Shown: positions 1 through 9,626, numbered from the stretch's first letter. The stretch is DNA of 48,026 nucleotides from Neoconidiobolus thromboides FSU 785 (GCA_025603075.1 MU626407.1:1-48026), one strand, 5' to 3'. Made by a program: numbers and translations. Notes: generated by a model not told the origin, from the letters alone.

Positions 1-65
1 TATTTAAGTTATTTTAAAGTATCTATTTTATCATTTTCATTTATCTTATTTTAGTATTTGTATTC

Positions 66-166
66 TATGGGGATGTTTTTTTGATTTTGTTACTTTTACA
101 TTTTTTAAGCACTATTTTAAGTGAAAAGGTTGTTAGTAAAATTCTTAAAAAATACATTCCCATATA
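66..166 (-). mobile_element. MITE-A copy 1 (about 100 bp)
   Basis: Reverse-orientation copy of the repeated element described in the findings. It starts TATGGGGATG and ends CATTCCCATA, so its termini are inverted repeats flanked by TA. Its interior shares the TTTTAAGC/TTAGTAAAATTCTTAA blocks with the other copies. No coding capacity. Confidence 0.8.
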
Positions 167-470
167 ATATTTTATACCATTTCATTTTTCTCAAAATCTT
201 CTCAATTTTATGTACCGTTACTTGTTATTTATGTGCTTATATGCTCTTTGCTTATATATATAAACTTGTATCATATAGTAGATCTGAACTTTCTCTTTAT
301 TAATCTTTCTCTTTTTAAGCTTTTTAAGATTAAACTTATAGTTGACCCTTTGGGCTATTATTATATTTGAAAAAGAATATCAATTACTATAGAAAAGATG
401 AAAATTTCCATTTGAGTTGCTTTATTATAAATTGGTGATTTTTTTGAGAGAGATGATCCAAATTACAATA

Positions 471-576
471 AATGGGGATGTATTTTTGTGTTTAAGAATT
501 TTACTAGCAAATTTTCCACTTAAATAGTGCTTAAAAAATGGAAAAAGTAATGAAGTTAAAAAAAACACTCCCAAAT
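471..576 (+). mobile_element. MITE-A copy 2
   Basis: Forward-orientation copy: begins AATGGGGATGTATTTTTGTG and ends AAAACACTCCCAAAT. It has the same internal order as the other copies (TTTAAGAATTTTACTA, then TTTTCCACT, then the GGAAAAAGTAATGAAG block). Confidence 0.8.
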
Positions 577-850
577 AGCTTTTTTTCCATTTAATGCTAG
601 TTTAATAATATGAACATCATATAAACTTTTAACCCATGTATATTTAATAAAGTGTGTAACTTATTCTACTTTATAGCAAATTAATTCATTCTTTTATGTT
701 ACAAAAAATGCTGATGGGAATGCTTTATTTTAAATACTAGATATGAAGTTATTAATATAACCCTATTTCATAGAAAACTAGTTAATAGCTTATCTTAACT
801 TATTGATCTTTTGGATCCAGGTATTTTTATGCTTTAACTTAATTCAATTG

Positions 851-1109
851 AGTAGGAGGCAACGAATAGGCAGATACTTGGTTTTTCACTATAATAAATC
901 CGCTATCTCAGATAGCGTTTAACAATAAAAAAAGGACAAAGTAGATTAAAAAATCAATTATGGTAAACTGTTGATAAGGTTGGTTTAGGATAGCTTATAT
1001 TTGGTTTAAGGTTTGAATTCCTATTTTAAATTTTACTGTCAATTTATTCTATACGAATTAATGCTTCATAAAATAAAACGCTCACCTGTCTATTCGTTAC
1101 CCCCTACTT
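851..1109. mobile_element. Foldback/MITE-like element B with ~25 bp terminal inverted repeats
   Basis: The left end AGTAGGAGGCAACGAATAGG and the reverse complement of the right end (AGTAGGGGGTAACGAATAGA) match over about 25 bases with four mismatches. The 259 bp interior is non-coding and holds a perfect short hairpin, CGCTATC-TCA-GATAGCG, at 901-917. The flanks read TTGA on the left and TTAA on the right if the terminal A is counted outside, so a degenerate TTAA target duplication is possible but not demonstrated. Only one copy is present in the window. Confidence 0.6.
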
Positions 1110-1419
1110 AAATAATTTGTAAATAGTTGACAAGATCCAACTTTCTTTTTTAATACTTACAATTATTCTAATGAGTTGGCTTATTTGACATATATACTAG
1201 TTAAGAGCTTTAAGTTATTTGTAATAAACTACCAGATATTATATTAATGTTGTGTTTTCATAAATGTAATATTGATCTAATATATTGTACATAATCTATT
1301 GAAGTTTTATAATTTAGGCTACATGCATTTCCTAAATATAAAGCTACAGCCACTTCAAATCGTAAAATATCCTTCAAATTCAATGAAATTTGAGATTGAT
1401 CAAAAATGTAATTAGCATT

Positions 1420-1513
1420 TGAGGCTGTATTTTTGTGTTTAAAATTTTACTAACAATTTTCCGCTTGAATAGTGCTTAAATGAAAAAAATAATGAAGTCA
1501 AAAAAACACTCCA
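1420..1513 (+). mobile_element. MITE-A copy 3 (degenerate)
   Basis: Forward-orientation copy with worn ends (GAGGCTGTATTTTTGTG at the left, AAAACACTCC at the right). The interior TTTACTAACAATTTTCCGCT and AATAATGAAGTCAAAAAA blocks are retained. Confidence 0.7.
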
Positions 1514-1758
1514 ATTTATTAGCTAGAAAATAAGGAAAAATATTATTTGCTAATATACATCATATAAAATATAAATATGAGTATGACAATTTTATTGAAT
1601 TATACTAAATAGACTGCTCTACTGAATATAGAATATACCAATTTATATAAACTAACTATATATAATTAATTTATAATCACAAGGTAATGAAATGCAAAAT
1701 GTTAATATATGAAATTAAAATCAATAAACAACTGTGTTTTAAAAAGATGAAATTATAG

Positions 1759-1767
1759 TATAAATAG
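1759..1767 (+). promoter_or_regulatory. TATA box of the 1846 secreted-protein gene
   Basis: TATAAATAG lies 79 bases upstream of the start codon. The paralogous genes at 3942 and 7228 have equivalent boxes about 76-84 bases before their ATG codons. Confidence 0.55.
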
Positions 1768-1805
1768 TCTAAACTAAACTACAACATTGATTAAAATCCA
1801 ACAAA

Positions 1806-1845
1806 ACATTATTTTGATAATAATAACAATCATTACTCATTTGAA
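1806..1845 (+). promoter_or_regulatory. Conserved 5' leader of the secreted-protein paralogues
   Basis: ACATTATTTTGATAATAATA followed by a TTTGA-type start context is shared almost base for base with the leader of the 3942 gene (3905-3941). The start context CATTTGA-N-ATGAA also precedes the 7228 gene. It may be a shared untranslated leader surviving from duplication, or a conserved regulatory element. Confidence 0.5.
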
Positions 1846-2358
1846 ATGAAGTACTCTAATATAATTGCCCTCCTTCTTTCTGCCTCCATTGTTTCTGCTC
1901 ATAATGATTATAACGGTGGTAGAGATCCATATGAAAAAGACAGCCCATCAAAATCATGTAAGGATAAAACAGTAACTAAAACTGTTTGTTTAACAAAAAC
2001 TGTATCCGCTTGTCCTAATCCAATTCCAAGTAATATCTATGAAAATCCAGAAAGCGCTATTTTTAGAAAACATAAAAATAACCCAGGTAAAAATGGGATT
2101 AGACGTAAGAATGGTGATTATAAAGATCCATATGTAGAAGAGAAAGAAACAGACCCATACCATAAAACAAAGAAAGAAAAAGAGAAAGAGAAAGAAACAG
2201 ACCCATACCATAAAACAAAGAAAGAAAAAGAGAAAGAAACAAATCCGTACAAAGAAGAAGAAGGATATCCAAATGATAACTATAATGGTAAAGATAACAG
2301 ACCCAAAAACAACCCAAAGAACAAATCAAAGGATGAAAAGGCAAAGAAACAACATTAA
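1846..2358 (+). CDS. Secreted Lys-rich repeat protein, KTVTKT family
   Basis: 170-residue single-exon protein; I cannot assign a named family. Residues 1-18 form a clear signal peptide (MKYSNIIALLLSASIVSA), so it should enter the secretory pathway. The mature part opens with a block containing CKDKTVTKTVCLTKTVSACP. A highly charged region follows, with a 16-residue repeat (KETDPYHKTKKEKEKE) present about two and a half times, and a Lys/Asn-rich tail. There is no C-terminal hydrophobic segment, so no GPI anchor is expected. Its nearest relative is the 3942 gene, which shares the signal peptide, the cysteine block and an RKH-N-PxKN motif. Shared leaders and TATA boxes support duplication. A wall-associated or effector-like secreted role is inference; the existence of the gene is well supported by that paralogy. 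Confidence 0.8.
   Translation: MKYSNIIALLLSASIVSAHNDYNGGRDPYEKDSPSKSCKDKTVTKTVCLTKTVSACPNPIPSNIYENPESAIFRKHKNNPGKNGIRRKNGDYKDPYVEEKETDPYHKTKKEKEKEKETDPYHKTKKEKEKETNPYKEEEGYPNDNYNGKDNRPKNNPKNKSKDEKAKKQH
2143..2237 (+). repeat. 48-bp in-gene tandem repeat
   Basis: Two near-identical units (2143-2190 and 2191-2232, the second six bases shorter) plus a partial third unit encode KETDPYHKTKKEKEKE. The near-identity at DNA level suggests recent expansion by slippage or unequal exchange. Confidence 0.8.
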
Positions 2359-2666
2359 TATGAGTAATTGATAACATGAAGATTAAAGATTGAAAAGAAT
2401 TTGATATTTTTTTGTCTTTGGTTTAATAAATTTGTTGAATTTATAAAAAAAATTACTTTTATATTTCTACATTCTTATATTTTTAAAGATAAATTCATTA
2501 CAACTTGATTGTTAAAAAAATTAGTATATAACTTAAAAATAGTACAATATTAACATATGAATCATTCATAATAACTATATATCCTTTGGTTAAATTTTAT
2601 TTAATAGTATAATAGTTGATATTTAATTTTTTTATAATTTCATACAATCTTATATAAGTAATAACA

Positions 2667-2773
2667 TACGGGGATATATTCTTATGTTTAAGAATTTTAC
2701 TAACAAGTTTTCCATTCAAATAGTGCTTAAAAGATACAAAAAGTAATGAAGCCAAAAAAAAACAGCCCCATAT
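2667..2773 (+). mobile_element. MITE-A copy 4
   Basis: Forward-orientation copy from TACGGGGATA to CAGCCCCATAT, with the interior well preserved (TTTAAGAATTTTACTAACAA, AATAGTGCTTAAAAGATA). Its right end abuts a reversed fragment of the same element. Confidence 0.8.
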
Positions 2774-2800
2774 GGTGGTGTTTTTTTTGGTTTCATCACT
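2771..2800 (-). mobile_element. MITE-A terminal fragment in reverse orientation
   Basis: TATGGTGGTGTTTTTTTTGG followed by TTTCATCACT is the reversed right terminus of the element (compare 14404-14432). It stops after 30 bases, so it is a truncated second copy fused head-on to copy 4. Confidence 0.6.
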
Positions 2801-3857
2801 AGAATCAGTAAATTATGAAAACGGTGATATGTTATTTAATATCTTGAATTCATTTACTTATTAAAGTTTAAATTTGCTTTATTACTTGTAATTACTTTGT
2901 TTTCAGTATCACTATTGGAACGTTTTAAATTATCTGATTCACACTTCTTTTAACATTGACTATTAGACGCTTTTATACATTTATTACCTTTTCGCATACA
3001 CGTGAACTATCTACTCTTATCATACAAAACTATTACTAGAAAAAACTTTGTTCTTTCTTACTGCTTCCACTACTCTTTTTTCATGCAAACAAATTTGTAT
3101 GAAGTGGAGTTAGTCTATTTATTTCATTTTTATGCTTCAAACCCAATCAAGCGATTAGTATTTTTTCGAAATTTATATTAATTTCAATACCTTTAAAGAC
3201 ATTTAATAAACTAACCTTCAGCTTTTTTCCCTTAGAAATAATAGTTAGGAACTTTCACTTTTGAGATGTATTATAAAAACTTAATGTGTACAAAAGAAAA
3301 TAAATGGATTAGTAGTAAAACAAAAAGACAAAAATAATCTAATATTAACTAACTATACATGCCTTTGGCTTTTAATAACTGTCTATTTTAACAATTTTGT
3401 TCATTATATACATACATATATTATATGAACCAATTTTTTTATTAAATTTATAAATAGTAATTAATTTAAATAATGTTATATTTAAAGTAGTTTGTATTTT
3501 ACGAAAATCGTATATCTACTTTTAGAATGCATATGTCCAAGATACTATTTATTGAATTAGCAACAGAACCTTAGGAACTGATTAATAAGGTAGATGTACT
3601 TCCTTTAAGTATAAAACATAAAATGCACTTCAAATTAACAATCAACACCATATTACATTTATTGATTTTAAAATTAATAACATTACTAATATATCTTCAA
3701 CATTTTTGTTAATTTGTACTAAATAAATTACATTGTTAAATATGCAATATAAACACGTATTGAAATTAATTACATTAATTAATTTATAATTAATAAAATA
3801 GAAAAATACATTTTGATCTTTCAATATTATAATAAATGAAACTAATACTAATAGAAG

Positions 3858-3865
3858 TATAAAAA
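3858..3865 (+). promoter_or_regulatory. TATA box of the 3942 gene
   Basis: TATAAAAA lies 84 bases before the start codon, matching the position of the box in the paralogous 1846 gene. Confidence 0.5.
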
Positions 3866-3904
3866 CATTAAAACCAATCGTTAAACAATTTGTAAATCGA
3901 TAAG

Positions 3905-3941
3905 ACATTATTTTGATAATAATAATAACTATTCATTTGAT
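3905..3941 (+). promoter_or_regulatory. Conserved 5' leader, second copy
   Basis: ACATTATTTTGATAATAATA, then ATTCATTTGAT directly before ATG. It is nearly identical to 1806-1845 upstream of the paralogue. Confidence 0.5.
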
Positions 3942-4412
3942 ATGAAGTATTTTAATATAGTTGCTCTCCTTCTTTCTGTTTCCGTTGTTTCTGCTTACAA
4001 CGATTATAACGGTGGTAAAGAACCATATAAACAAGAAAAACCATGTGATGATAAAACAGTAACTAAAACTGTTTGCGTAACCAAAACTTTATCTGCTTGT
4101 CCCAATCCTATTCCAACTGATCCAACTAAGAACTTAAAGACTTTACCATACGAACGTCCAAAGGATATGATTTACAGAAAACATGGGAATAAGCCTAGTA
4201 AAAATGAAGTTAGGAAAGAAAGTGGTAAAAAACAACAAGCTCAAGAATTACATATGAAAAATCCAAAACATAAGTCAAAGTACCCACTAAAAGAAGATAG
4301 AATTATTGTTGATGAACATCAATATAATAACAGGAAAAATAAATCTAATAAGGGATTAAGATATAAACCTATTGATAGAAGACCAAGAAAGCAACACAAT
4401 GAAGAAGAATGA
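3942..4412 (+). CDS. Secreted basic protein, KTVTKT family (paralogue of 1846)
   Basis: 156-residue single-exon protein of unknown function. Residues 1-18 are a signal peptide (MKYFNIVALLLSVSVVSA). The mature N terminus NDYNGG and the block CDDKTVTKTVCVTKT with SACPNPIP following closely match the 1846 gene, including the cysteines and the PNPIP motif. The remainder is strongly basic (Lys/Arg/Asn-rich) and lacks the KETDPYHK repeat of its paralogue. The shared part ends around a RKHGNKPSKN motif, after which the two proteins diverge. This suggests a conserved secreted head and a fast-evolving tail. No membrane segment or GPI signal is seen. The name describes the motif only. Confidence 0.8.
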   Translation: MKYFNIVALLLSVSVVSAYNDYNGGKEPYKQEKPCDDKTVTKTVCVTKTLSACPNPIPTDPTKNLKTLPYERPKDMIYRKHGNKPSKNEVRKESGKKQQAQELHMKNPKHKSKYPLKEDRIIVDEHQYNNRKNKSNKGLRYKPIDRRPRKQHNEEE

Positions 4413-5401
4413 TTTTTATTAAATTAATCTGAGAAATTAAAAATAACTTGTTGTTTCTAACTTTCTTTTATAATAAAATTCATTGTACTCGTAAAATCTT
4501 AATATTTTAAACATGAAATTATTTTGAAATTTATTGAAGTATTTGATTATTTAATCTTATAAAAGCTCTAATAATTACTAAAAATTATTAGTGTAAAATA
4601 TAGTTCAAAAACCATTACAATTGGTAACTCATAAATACTAACATGTATACTTTATCGTAATAACATTTTATTTTTAATATGAAAAATTATCTTATATAAA
4701 AGAAGGTATCTTATCTAGAGAAAAATAGAAAAGTAATGAAACCATTTCCAGATATGTAGAATTACTTGAAAAATCGACACCTGCAGGATTTGAACCTGCG
4801 CGGGGAAACCCCATGAGCTTTCTAGGCTCACGCCTTAACCGCTCGGCCAAAGTGTCTTATTGCATATACTCAATATTAAGCAATTATATTTAATTGTATA
4901 ATATTAACACAATTATTGATGGAAGTTACTTTGACTTAGTAGCCTTTTGTTATTGTTTCTATAATCCAGATATATATTTCATTATAGATTATGTTGATGC
5001 TTTAAGTAATTCATACCAATATCTTTGAAATAATAATATATTACTAAGGACCTTATTAATTTCATTCAAAATTGTTGATGTTTTCTTATAAATGATGTGA
5101 AATATAGTTAAACTTTAAAAGTACTATAAATAGTTAACAAAGTCTAAATCTATCAAGTTTTAGCATTGAACTATATTAATAACAATTCTAATATCTTATT
5201 AAACAAACTATTGTTTATAGCAAAATATTTATTAAAATTTAGCATTTATACAATTCATCACAAAAAAATTTAAATTGTGTAACTTACAAAAAATAATAAA
5301 ATTAATGAATTATAAACTTAAAAATATAATTTCATTACTAACAATTAATAAATTTAATAACAGTAGAAAGTAAAATTCAAGAAGCAACTAACGGATTATA
5401 T
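4413..5401. other. Spacer with tRNA-Ser
   Basis: Apart from the tRNA gene at 4775-4856 this stretch is plain AT-rich sequence with no open frame or repeat I can support. Confidence 0.6.
4775..4856 (-). tRNA. tRNA-Ser(AGA)
   Basis: 82-nt class II tRNA on the minus strand. The acceptor stem is GACACTT/AGGTGTC with discriminator G. The anticodon loop CTAGAAA lies between TGAGC and GCTCA, giving anticodon AGA, and a long variable arm (GGGG-TTT-CCCC) is present. B box: GGTTCAAATCC. There is no intron. A T5 run a few bases past the 3' end is a normal Pol III terminator. Identical copies lie at 6420 and 13488. Confidence 0.97.
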
Positions 5402-5854
5402 CTAATAATCAAACTCATCTACATTATCGCTCAACTTTCTATATTGGTTATTACCTTGATTATAGTCTTCGTTGCCTTGGTTATAATCATTACCGTCTTG
5501 ACTATAATCCTCTTCATTTGAATTATAATCCCCATACTCCGGGTTAATTTCTGGAACAGTAACTTCACTTTCATAAGGTAAAATATGCATTGTTTCAGTA
5601 GGGCAAATAGAGATAGTAGAAGTTGAATAAGTTTCCACAACGGTAGTTTGAGTCACGGTAGTAGGTATATCTTGACTACAAGTTGGTGTATTTCCTGATG
5701 TTACAGTTACGGTTACAGTACTTGGCGAAGGTTTGTTTCCGCCAACTGTTTTGGTCACCCATTTAGTTTTTGTTTTACATTTATCTTTAGGTTTACCATG
5801 GCCCATGACGAGGCTTAGTCCTGCTATTGCTAATATCAATTGATTCAATTTCAT
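5402..5854 (-). CDS. Secreted acidic Asp/Tyr/Asn repeat protein, KTVTKT-like
   Basis: 150-residue single-exon protein of unknown function. The signal peptide is about MKLNQLILAIAGLSLVMG. The mature protein starts with a Lys/Cys segment (KCKTKTKWVTKTV), then Thr/Val runs with paired cysteines (TVTVTVTSGNTPTCS, STISICPTE). It ends in an acidic region with an imperfect repeat (NDYNQGNEDYNQGNN). The head resembles that of the 7228 protein (HxKPK-CK, TKT, alternating Thr-Val). Unlike the basic 1846/3942 pair, the tail is acidic. It sits on the opposite strand to its three relatives. No GPI signal. A cell-wall or extracellular role is inference from composition. Confidence 0.75.
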   Translation of the reverse strand: MKLNQLILAIAGLSLVMGHGKPKDKCKTKTKWVTKTVGGNKPSPSTVTVTVTSGNTPTCSQDIPTTVTQTTVVETYSTSTISICPTETMHILPYESEVTVPEINPEYGDYNSNEEDYSQDGNDYNQGNEDYNQGNNQYRKLSDNVDEFDY

Positions 5855-5913
5855 CCCGGATGAGTTTTTATGTTAGTTTATTTAAAGTTAATGTTGAAAG
5901 GCTCATTAGCTGT

Positions 5914-5922
5914 CTTTTTATA
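5914..5922 (-). promoter_or_regulatory. TATA box of the 5854 minus-strand gene
   Basis: TATAAAAAG on the minus strand, about 60-68 bases upstream of the start codon at 5854. Confidence 0.5.
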
Positions 5923-6419
5923 CTTAATTGAAGTGTTGGTTAATTTATGGATTTATTTAGTAATAGCACAGATAGCTTTAATTTATTAATCAATTAAAGA
6001 ATTTTTTCTTATAAATACAATTATTGAATGTTCTATAACCCTAATTGTGTTAAATTTATTTGAAATAAATCAATTTTACATAAATCGTAATTGTATTAAG
6101 TTGAAGTAATTATTAAATTATGTATATCAACTTTTTTTAATTTGCTTTATTGAATTTTTTAATAAATTATTTATACATAAAGAAGTTTATTAATTATCAA
6201 TTTATCTATAAATTACAAATATTAAATTTATCAATACTAATCAATTTACATATTTAAAAATAGTAATCATATATTCAACTACAATAAGTTTAAGGCAATG
6301 GAAATATTAAATATAAAGAATTAAAGTGAATGAATAAATTAAATGTTAGATAAAGTAGTGTTTTTATTAAGACTTAAATTATGGTTTCATTAAAAAATCT
6401 GGTAGAAAATAATAATTGA

Positions 6420-6501
6420 CGACACCTGCAGGATTTGAACCTGCGCGGGGAAACCCCATGAGCTTTCTAGGCTCACGCCTTAACCGCTCGGCCAAAGTGT
6501 C
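6420..6501 (-). tRNA. tRNA-Ser(AGA), second copy
   Basis: The 82 nt are identical to 4775-4856 (anticodon AGA, long variable arm, discriminator G). The flanking sequence is unrelated to that of the first copy beyond the gene, with a TTTT terminator about 8-12 nt downstream. Confidence 0.97.
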
Positions 6502-6605
6502 CCTTATATTGGGGGTGATAGTTAATCTTATTTAAACTCTTTATTGCAAGTGACGAATGGTAGGTTAACATCCTTATATCTGTTTTGAAGCTTAATAATT
6601 CTCTC

Positions 6606-6640
6606 AGTTTATATTATAGTTTATATTATAGTTTATATAA
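6606..6640. repeat. 12-bp tandem repeat
   Basis: AGTTTATATTAT occurs twice perfectly and a third time with the last bases changed. A simple microsatellite-like repeat. Confidence 0.8.
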
Positions 6641-7150
6641 ACGATATTTTAGTACCGTTATTCTTTAGAATCAGTATGTATATAAAAATGTCACTTTTGA
6701 AGCATTTGTCCAGACTGTACTTCGTTGAAAATTTATCTTAGAGTAAACTCAAACTTTATAAAATCAATACTTGTTTAATAGATCATACTAAACTATTTTA
6801 AAATACAAAAACTTCCCAAGAAAATAAACTCTACTATTTATATTAGAGTTTTGTTTTACAATACATTAGTGTAATAATAACCTTGTTAATTAAATTATTA
6901 AGCTTTAATCATAAATACATTTGTAAAAATACTAGGAACATTTGAAATTAAAAATTATTAGGTTATTATTTCTTTTTCCCATTAACAATTTTATAAATAC
7001 AGTGCAATGAAATTATGCGATCTATTTTATAAATAATAACTCAATATTGTTCAATTAATTAAAATTTTATACATTACTAAAATATACAAAAATGACTGTA
7101 TTTACCATATAAATCCGTAGAAATTCTTTAAAACATTAGTTTGAAAAATA

Positions 7151-7159
7151 TATAAATAG
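7151..7159 (+). promoter_or_regulatory. TATA box of the 7228 gene
   Basis: TATAAATAG lies 77 bases before the start codon. It is the same nonamer, at nearly the same distance, as in front of the 1846 gene. Confidence 0.55.
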
Positions 7160-7227
7160 AACACATCAATAATATTTTGAAAATTAATTTTAATATCTAA
7201 ATACATCAAAAAGTATATTCATTTGAC

Positions 7228-8538
7228 ATGAAATACCAAAATCTAATTCCTTTATTACTCGCTTTGACTAGTGTAAGTGCCCATAATAAACCAAAAGAGT
7301 GCAAAAAAACGGTTACAAAAACTAAGACCGTTACTTCAGATGACTATGGATATGGTGACGATTATGGATATGGTGACGATTACGGGTATGGAGAACCGGT
7401 AACTGTAACTATAACTGAAACTCCAGCTCAAGACGCTATTTGTACAGGGAGCTATGGAAGTGAAGGAAACGGGAACTATGGAGATAATGGAAACGTTATC
7501 ACTGTTACGCAAACCAGTATAAAGCAAGTAGTTCGTACTGAAACGGCTTCTTATTGTACTGGAACTGAAAGTAAGTCAAGTGTTACTACATCAAGTACTC
7601 CATACACTGAGCCACAAACTCCATCTGGTGAAACAACCCCTGTTCAAACCGACATTACCACTAAGCCTAAGCCAACGGTTGTAACTGAAAGCCAACCATC
7701 AGTATCAAAAATCACAACTACAAGTAACGATTCAAAGCATTCCACAAATCCTTCACCAGAATATACTGATGGATATGATACTAATACACCTGCTGAGTCA
7801 AGTACTCCAGCTGATGAATATTATATTCCACCTGAGGAGTCTTATAATCCACCTGAAGAATCTAATACTACACCTACTAAGCCCAATACCCCATCTACAG
7901 AACCCAGTACTCCACCTGTGAAAAGCTCCACCCTACCATCAGGATCTACTGAGGTATACGATTCAAAGGTTCCAAACACCCAAACAACTGTTAGCGAAAA
8001 TTTACCAACTAGTTCCACCACCTCATCATGCTCAACTTCTACTAGCAGTAATTCTCCAAATAACTCTAGCACTTCATGTTCAACAACCTCCAGCGGAAAT
8101 GTACCAACTAGCTCCAGTACTTCTTGCACAACTACCCCTAGTGGAAATGTACCAACTAGCTCCAGTACTTCTTGCACAACTACCCCTAGTGGAAATGTAC
8201 CAACTAGCTCCAGTACTTCTTGCACAACTACTCCTAGTGGAAATGTACCAACTAATTCTAGTACCTCTTGTACAACCACCCCTAGTGGGAACTTATCAAT
8301 TAGTTCTAGCACCACTCCGTGCTCAACTTCAACCGCTACTGTTATCACTGGTGTGCCATCTTCCAACTTACCTATTAGCTCCTCTTCATGTACTACAAAA
8401 ACTACTGGTATTAACACTATTCCAAGTTCATCACCTTCTGAAAGCACTCAGCCTGAATATCGTAAAAACAACCAAGGTGGTAAACCGTATGACCCAGCTT
8501 GGATTAAAAATTATCTTAAAGCTGCCTTCCTCAATTGA
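7228..8538 (+). CDS. Secreted Ser/Thr/Pro-rich mucin-like protein with Cys-containing repeats
   Basis: 436-residue single-exon protein. The signal peptide is about MKYQNLIPLLLALTSVSA. Then come HNKPKECKKTVTKTKTVT (the family block), three YGYGDD units, alternating Thr-Val segments with cysteines, and a long Ser/Thr/Pro-rich stalk that should be heavily O-glycosylated. Residues about 273-368 are roughly six 16-residue units of type SGNVPTSSSTSCTTTP, each with one cysteine. The C-terminal 35 residues return to a normal composition (KPYDPAWIKNYLKAAFLN) with no hydrophobic GPI signal. The layout resembles fungal wall or adhesin-like mucins. A surface or matrix role is inferred, with possible disulphide crosslinking between repeats. 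Confidence 0.8.
   Translation: MKYQNLIPLLLALTSVSAHNKPKECKKTVTKTKTVTSDDYGYGDDYGYGDDYGYGEPVTVTITETPAQDAICTGSYGSEGNGNYGDNGNVITVTQTSIKQVVRTETASYCTGTESKSSVTTSSTPYTEPQTPSGETTPVQTDITTKPKPTVVTESQPSVSKITTTSNDSKHSTNPSPEYTDGYDTNTPAESSTPADEYYIPPEESYNPPEESNTTPTKPNTPSTEPSTPPVKSSTLPSGSTEVYDSKVPNTQTTVSENLPTSSTTSSCSTSTSSNSPNNSSTSCSTTSSGNVPTSSSTSCTTTPSGNVPTSSSTSCTTTPSGNVPTSSSTSCTTTPSGNVPTNSSTSCTTTPSGNLSISSSTTPCSTSTATVITGVPSSNLPISSSSCTTKTTGINTIPSSSPSESTQPEYRKNNQGGKPYDPAWIKNYLKAAFLN
8044..8331 (+). repeat. 48-bp tandem repeat array encoding Cys-containing Ser/Thr units
   Basis: About six units, bounded at 8044, 8092, 8140, 8188, 8236 and 8284. Units two to four are almost identical at DNA level and the outer units are diverged. 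This pattern is expected for an array expanding from its centre, and copy number is likely to vary between strains. Confidence 0.85.
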
Positions 8539-9554
8539 TGATTTAGTTATTTAATATATAAAAATAAAGCATTGGTCTTTATATTGTTTTTATTTTTTTT
8601 AAATTTACTGTACTAATCTAGTAGTTTATAACTTGACATATGGCTGGATAATGATAAAAAATACTAAATGCTTTAAAATAAGATGATACCTGGTTTGATA
8701 ATACAAAACAAAGCTTTAATTACTTGCTTATAGTAACTTTAGTACATTTGTATTCATTAATACTATTTATTATTTAAAAAAACATTGAGATATTACACGT
8801 TTAAATGGTTTGCTATTAATGAGGTTAATCTAAGAAAGGAAAACTTAATCTAAAGTATTTAATTTGAAACTATATTATCTTTAGCTCTAATTAATGTTTT
8901 TAGGGCATATACAGCTTATTAGACACGGTTAATCATTGTAATTGAAGTACATCATATCTTTTAGATAACACTTCTAAAGTATAATTTAACCTAAGTAAAA
9001 ACAAAGCTATATCGAGTAAAGCTAAAACCCCAATTGGTAATAAACAAAATTTAACACTAACAATTTCTAAATACATAAAACCAAGGTCTCTATTGTAATA
9101 CCTGAAACAACCCCTATACCTTTTAATTTATTCATGCCTCTAAGTAAATTATTAATAAGGGAGACTTAGATGTAAAGAGGTTAAATATGTTCTTTCCTTT
9201 GAAAATATTTCTAACAAAATACTTATGTTTATAGTTCTAATAAATTCTCATTATTCCATAAACAATAATTTTTGGATAAAAATCATTAAGTTTGAATAAT
9301 ACTCATCAACTGTAGACATTAAACATTATATTTACAAAAATAGTCGTTTTAATTTTAAAAGCCCAATATAAACCTTAATATTGAAAGTTTAATTGCTTGT
9401 CTTAGAGACATGGTTATATTGCATAGGATAAGAATTTAAAAATAAACTTAATCATCAGATATAACCAGGGTATAAAGAACACTTGTTTTAAATGGCAAAG
9501 AAACACTAAAGGTATATCAGAATTACCTTGAATTTAAAAAGTACTAAAAACGAT

Positions 9555-9626
9555 CTTCCTCACGGGGAATCGAACCCCGGCCGTTCCGGTGAAAGCGGAA
9601 AATCCTAACCACTGGACCATGAAGAA
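9555..9626 (-). tRNA. tRNA-Glu(TTC)
   Basis: 72-nt tRNA on the minus strand. The acceptor stem is TTCTTCA/TGAGGAA with discriminator G, and the anticodon loop CTTTCAC between TTCCG and CGGAA gives anticodon TTC. B box: GGTTCGATTCC. No intron, and a T5 terminator follows. It is identical to the plus-strand gene at 24428-24499. Confidence 0.97.

Larger units (their letters stand above)
2359..3941. other. AT-rich spacer
   Basis: No gene recognised. It holds MITE-A copy 4 with an adjoining fragment (2667-2800) and, at its right end, the promoter and leader of the 3942 gene. The rest is unstructured AT-rich sequence. Confidence 0.6.
5855..7227. other. Spacer with tRNA-Ser and a short tandem repeat
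   Basis: Contains two divergently oriented promoters at its ends, the tRNA gene at 6420-6501 and a 12-bp tandem repeat at 6606-6640. No other gene is seen. Confidence 0.6.

Noticed and set aside
121..303. 60-codon open frame, plus strand
   Set aside because: It begins with GTG inside a MITE-A copy, has random AT-driven composition (Phe, Tyr, Leu, Ile) and no homologous feature.
3642..3908. 88-codon open frame, minus strand, hydrophobic
   Set aside because: Composition is what AT-rich spacer yields by chance, and it overlaps the promoter and leader of the 3942 gene.
7842..8447. 201-codon open frame on the minus strand opposite the mucin-like gene
   Set aside because: It is the antisense shadow of the 48-bp repeat; its apparent repeats simply mirror the coding strand.
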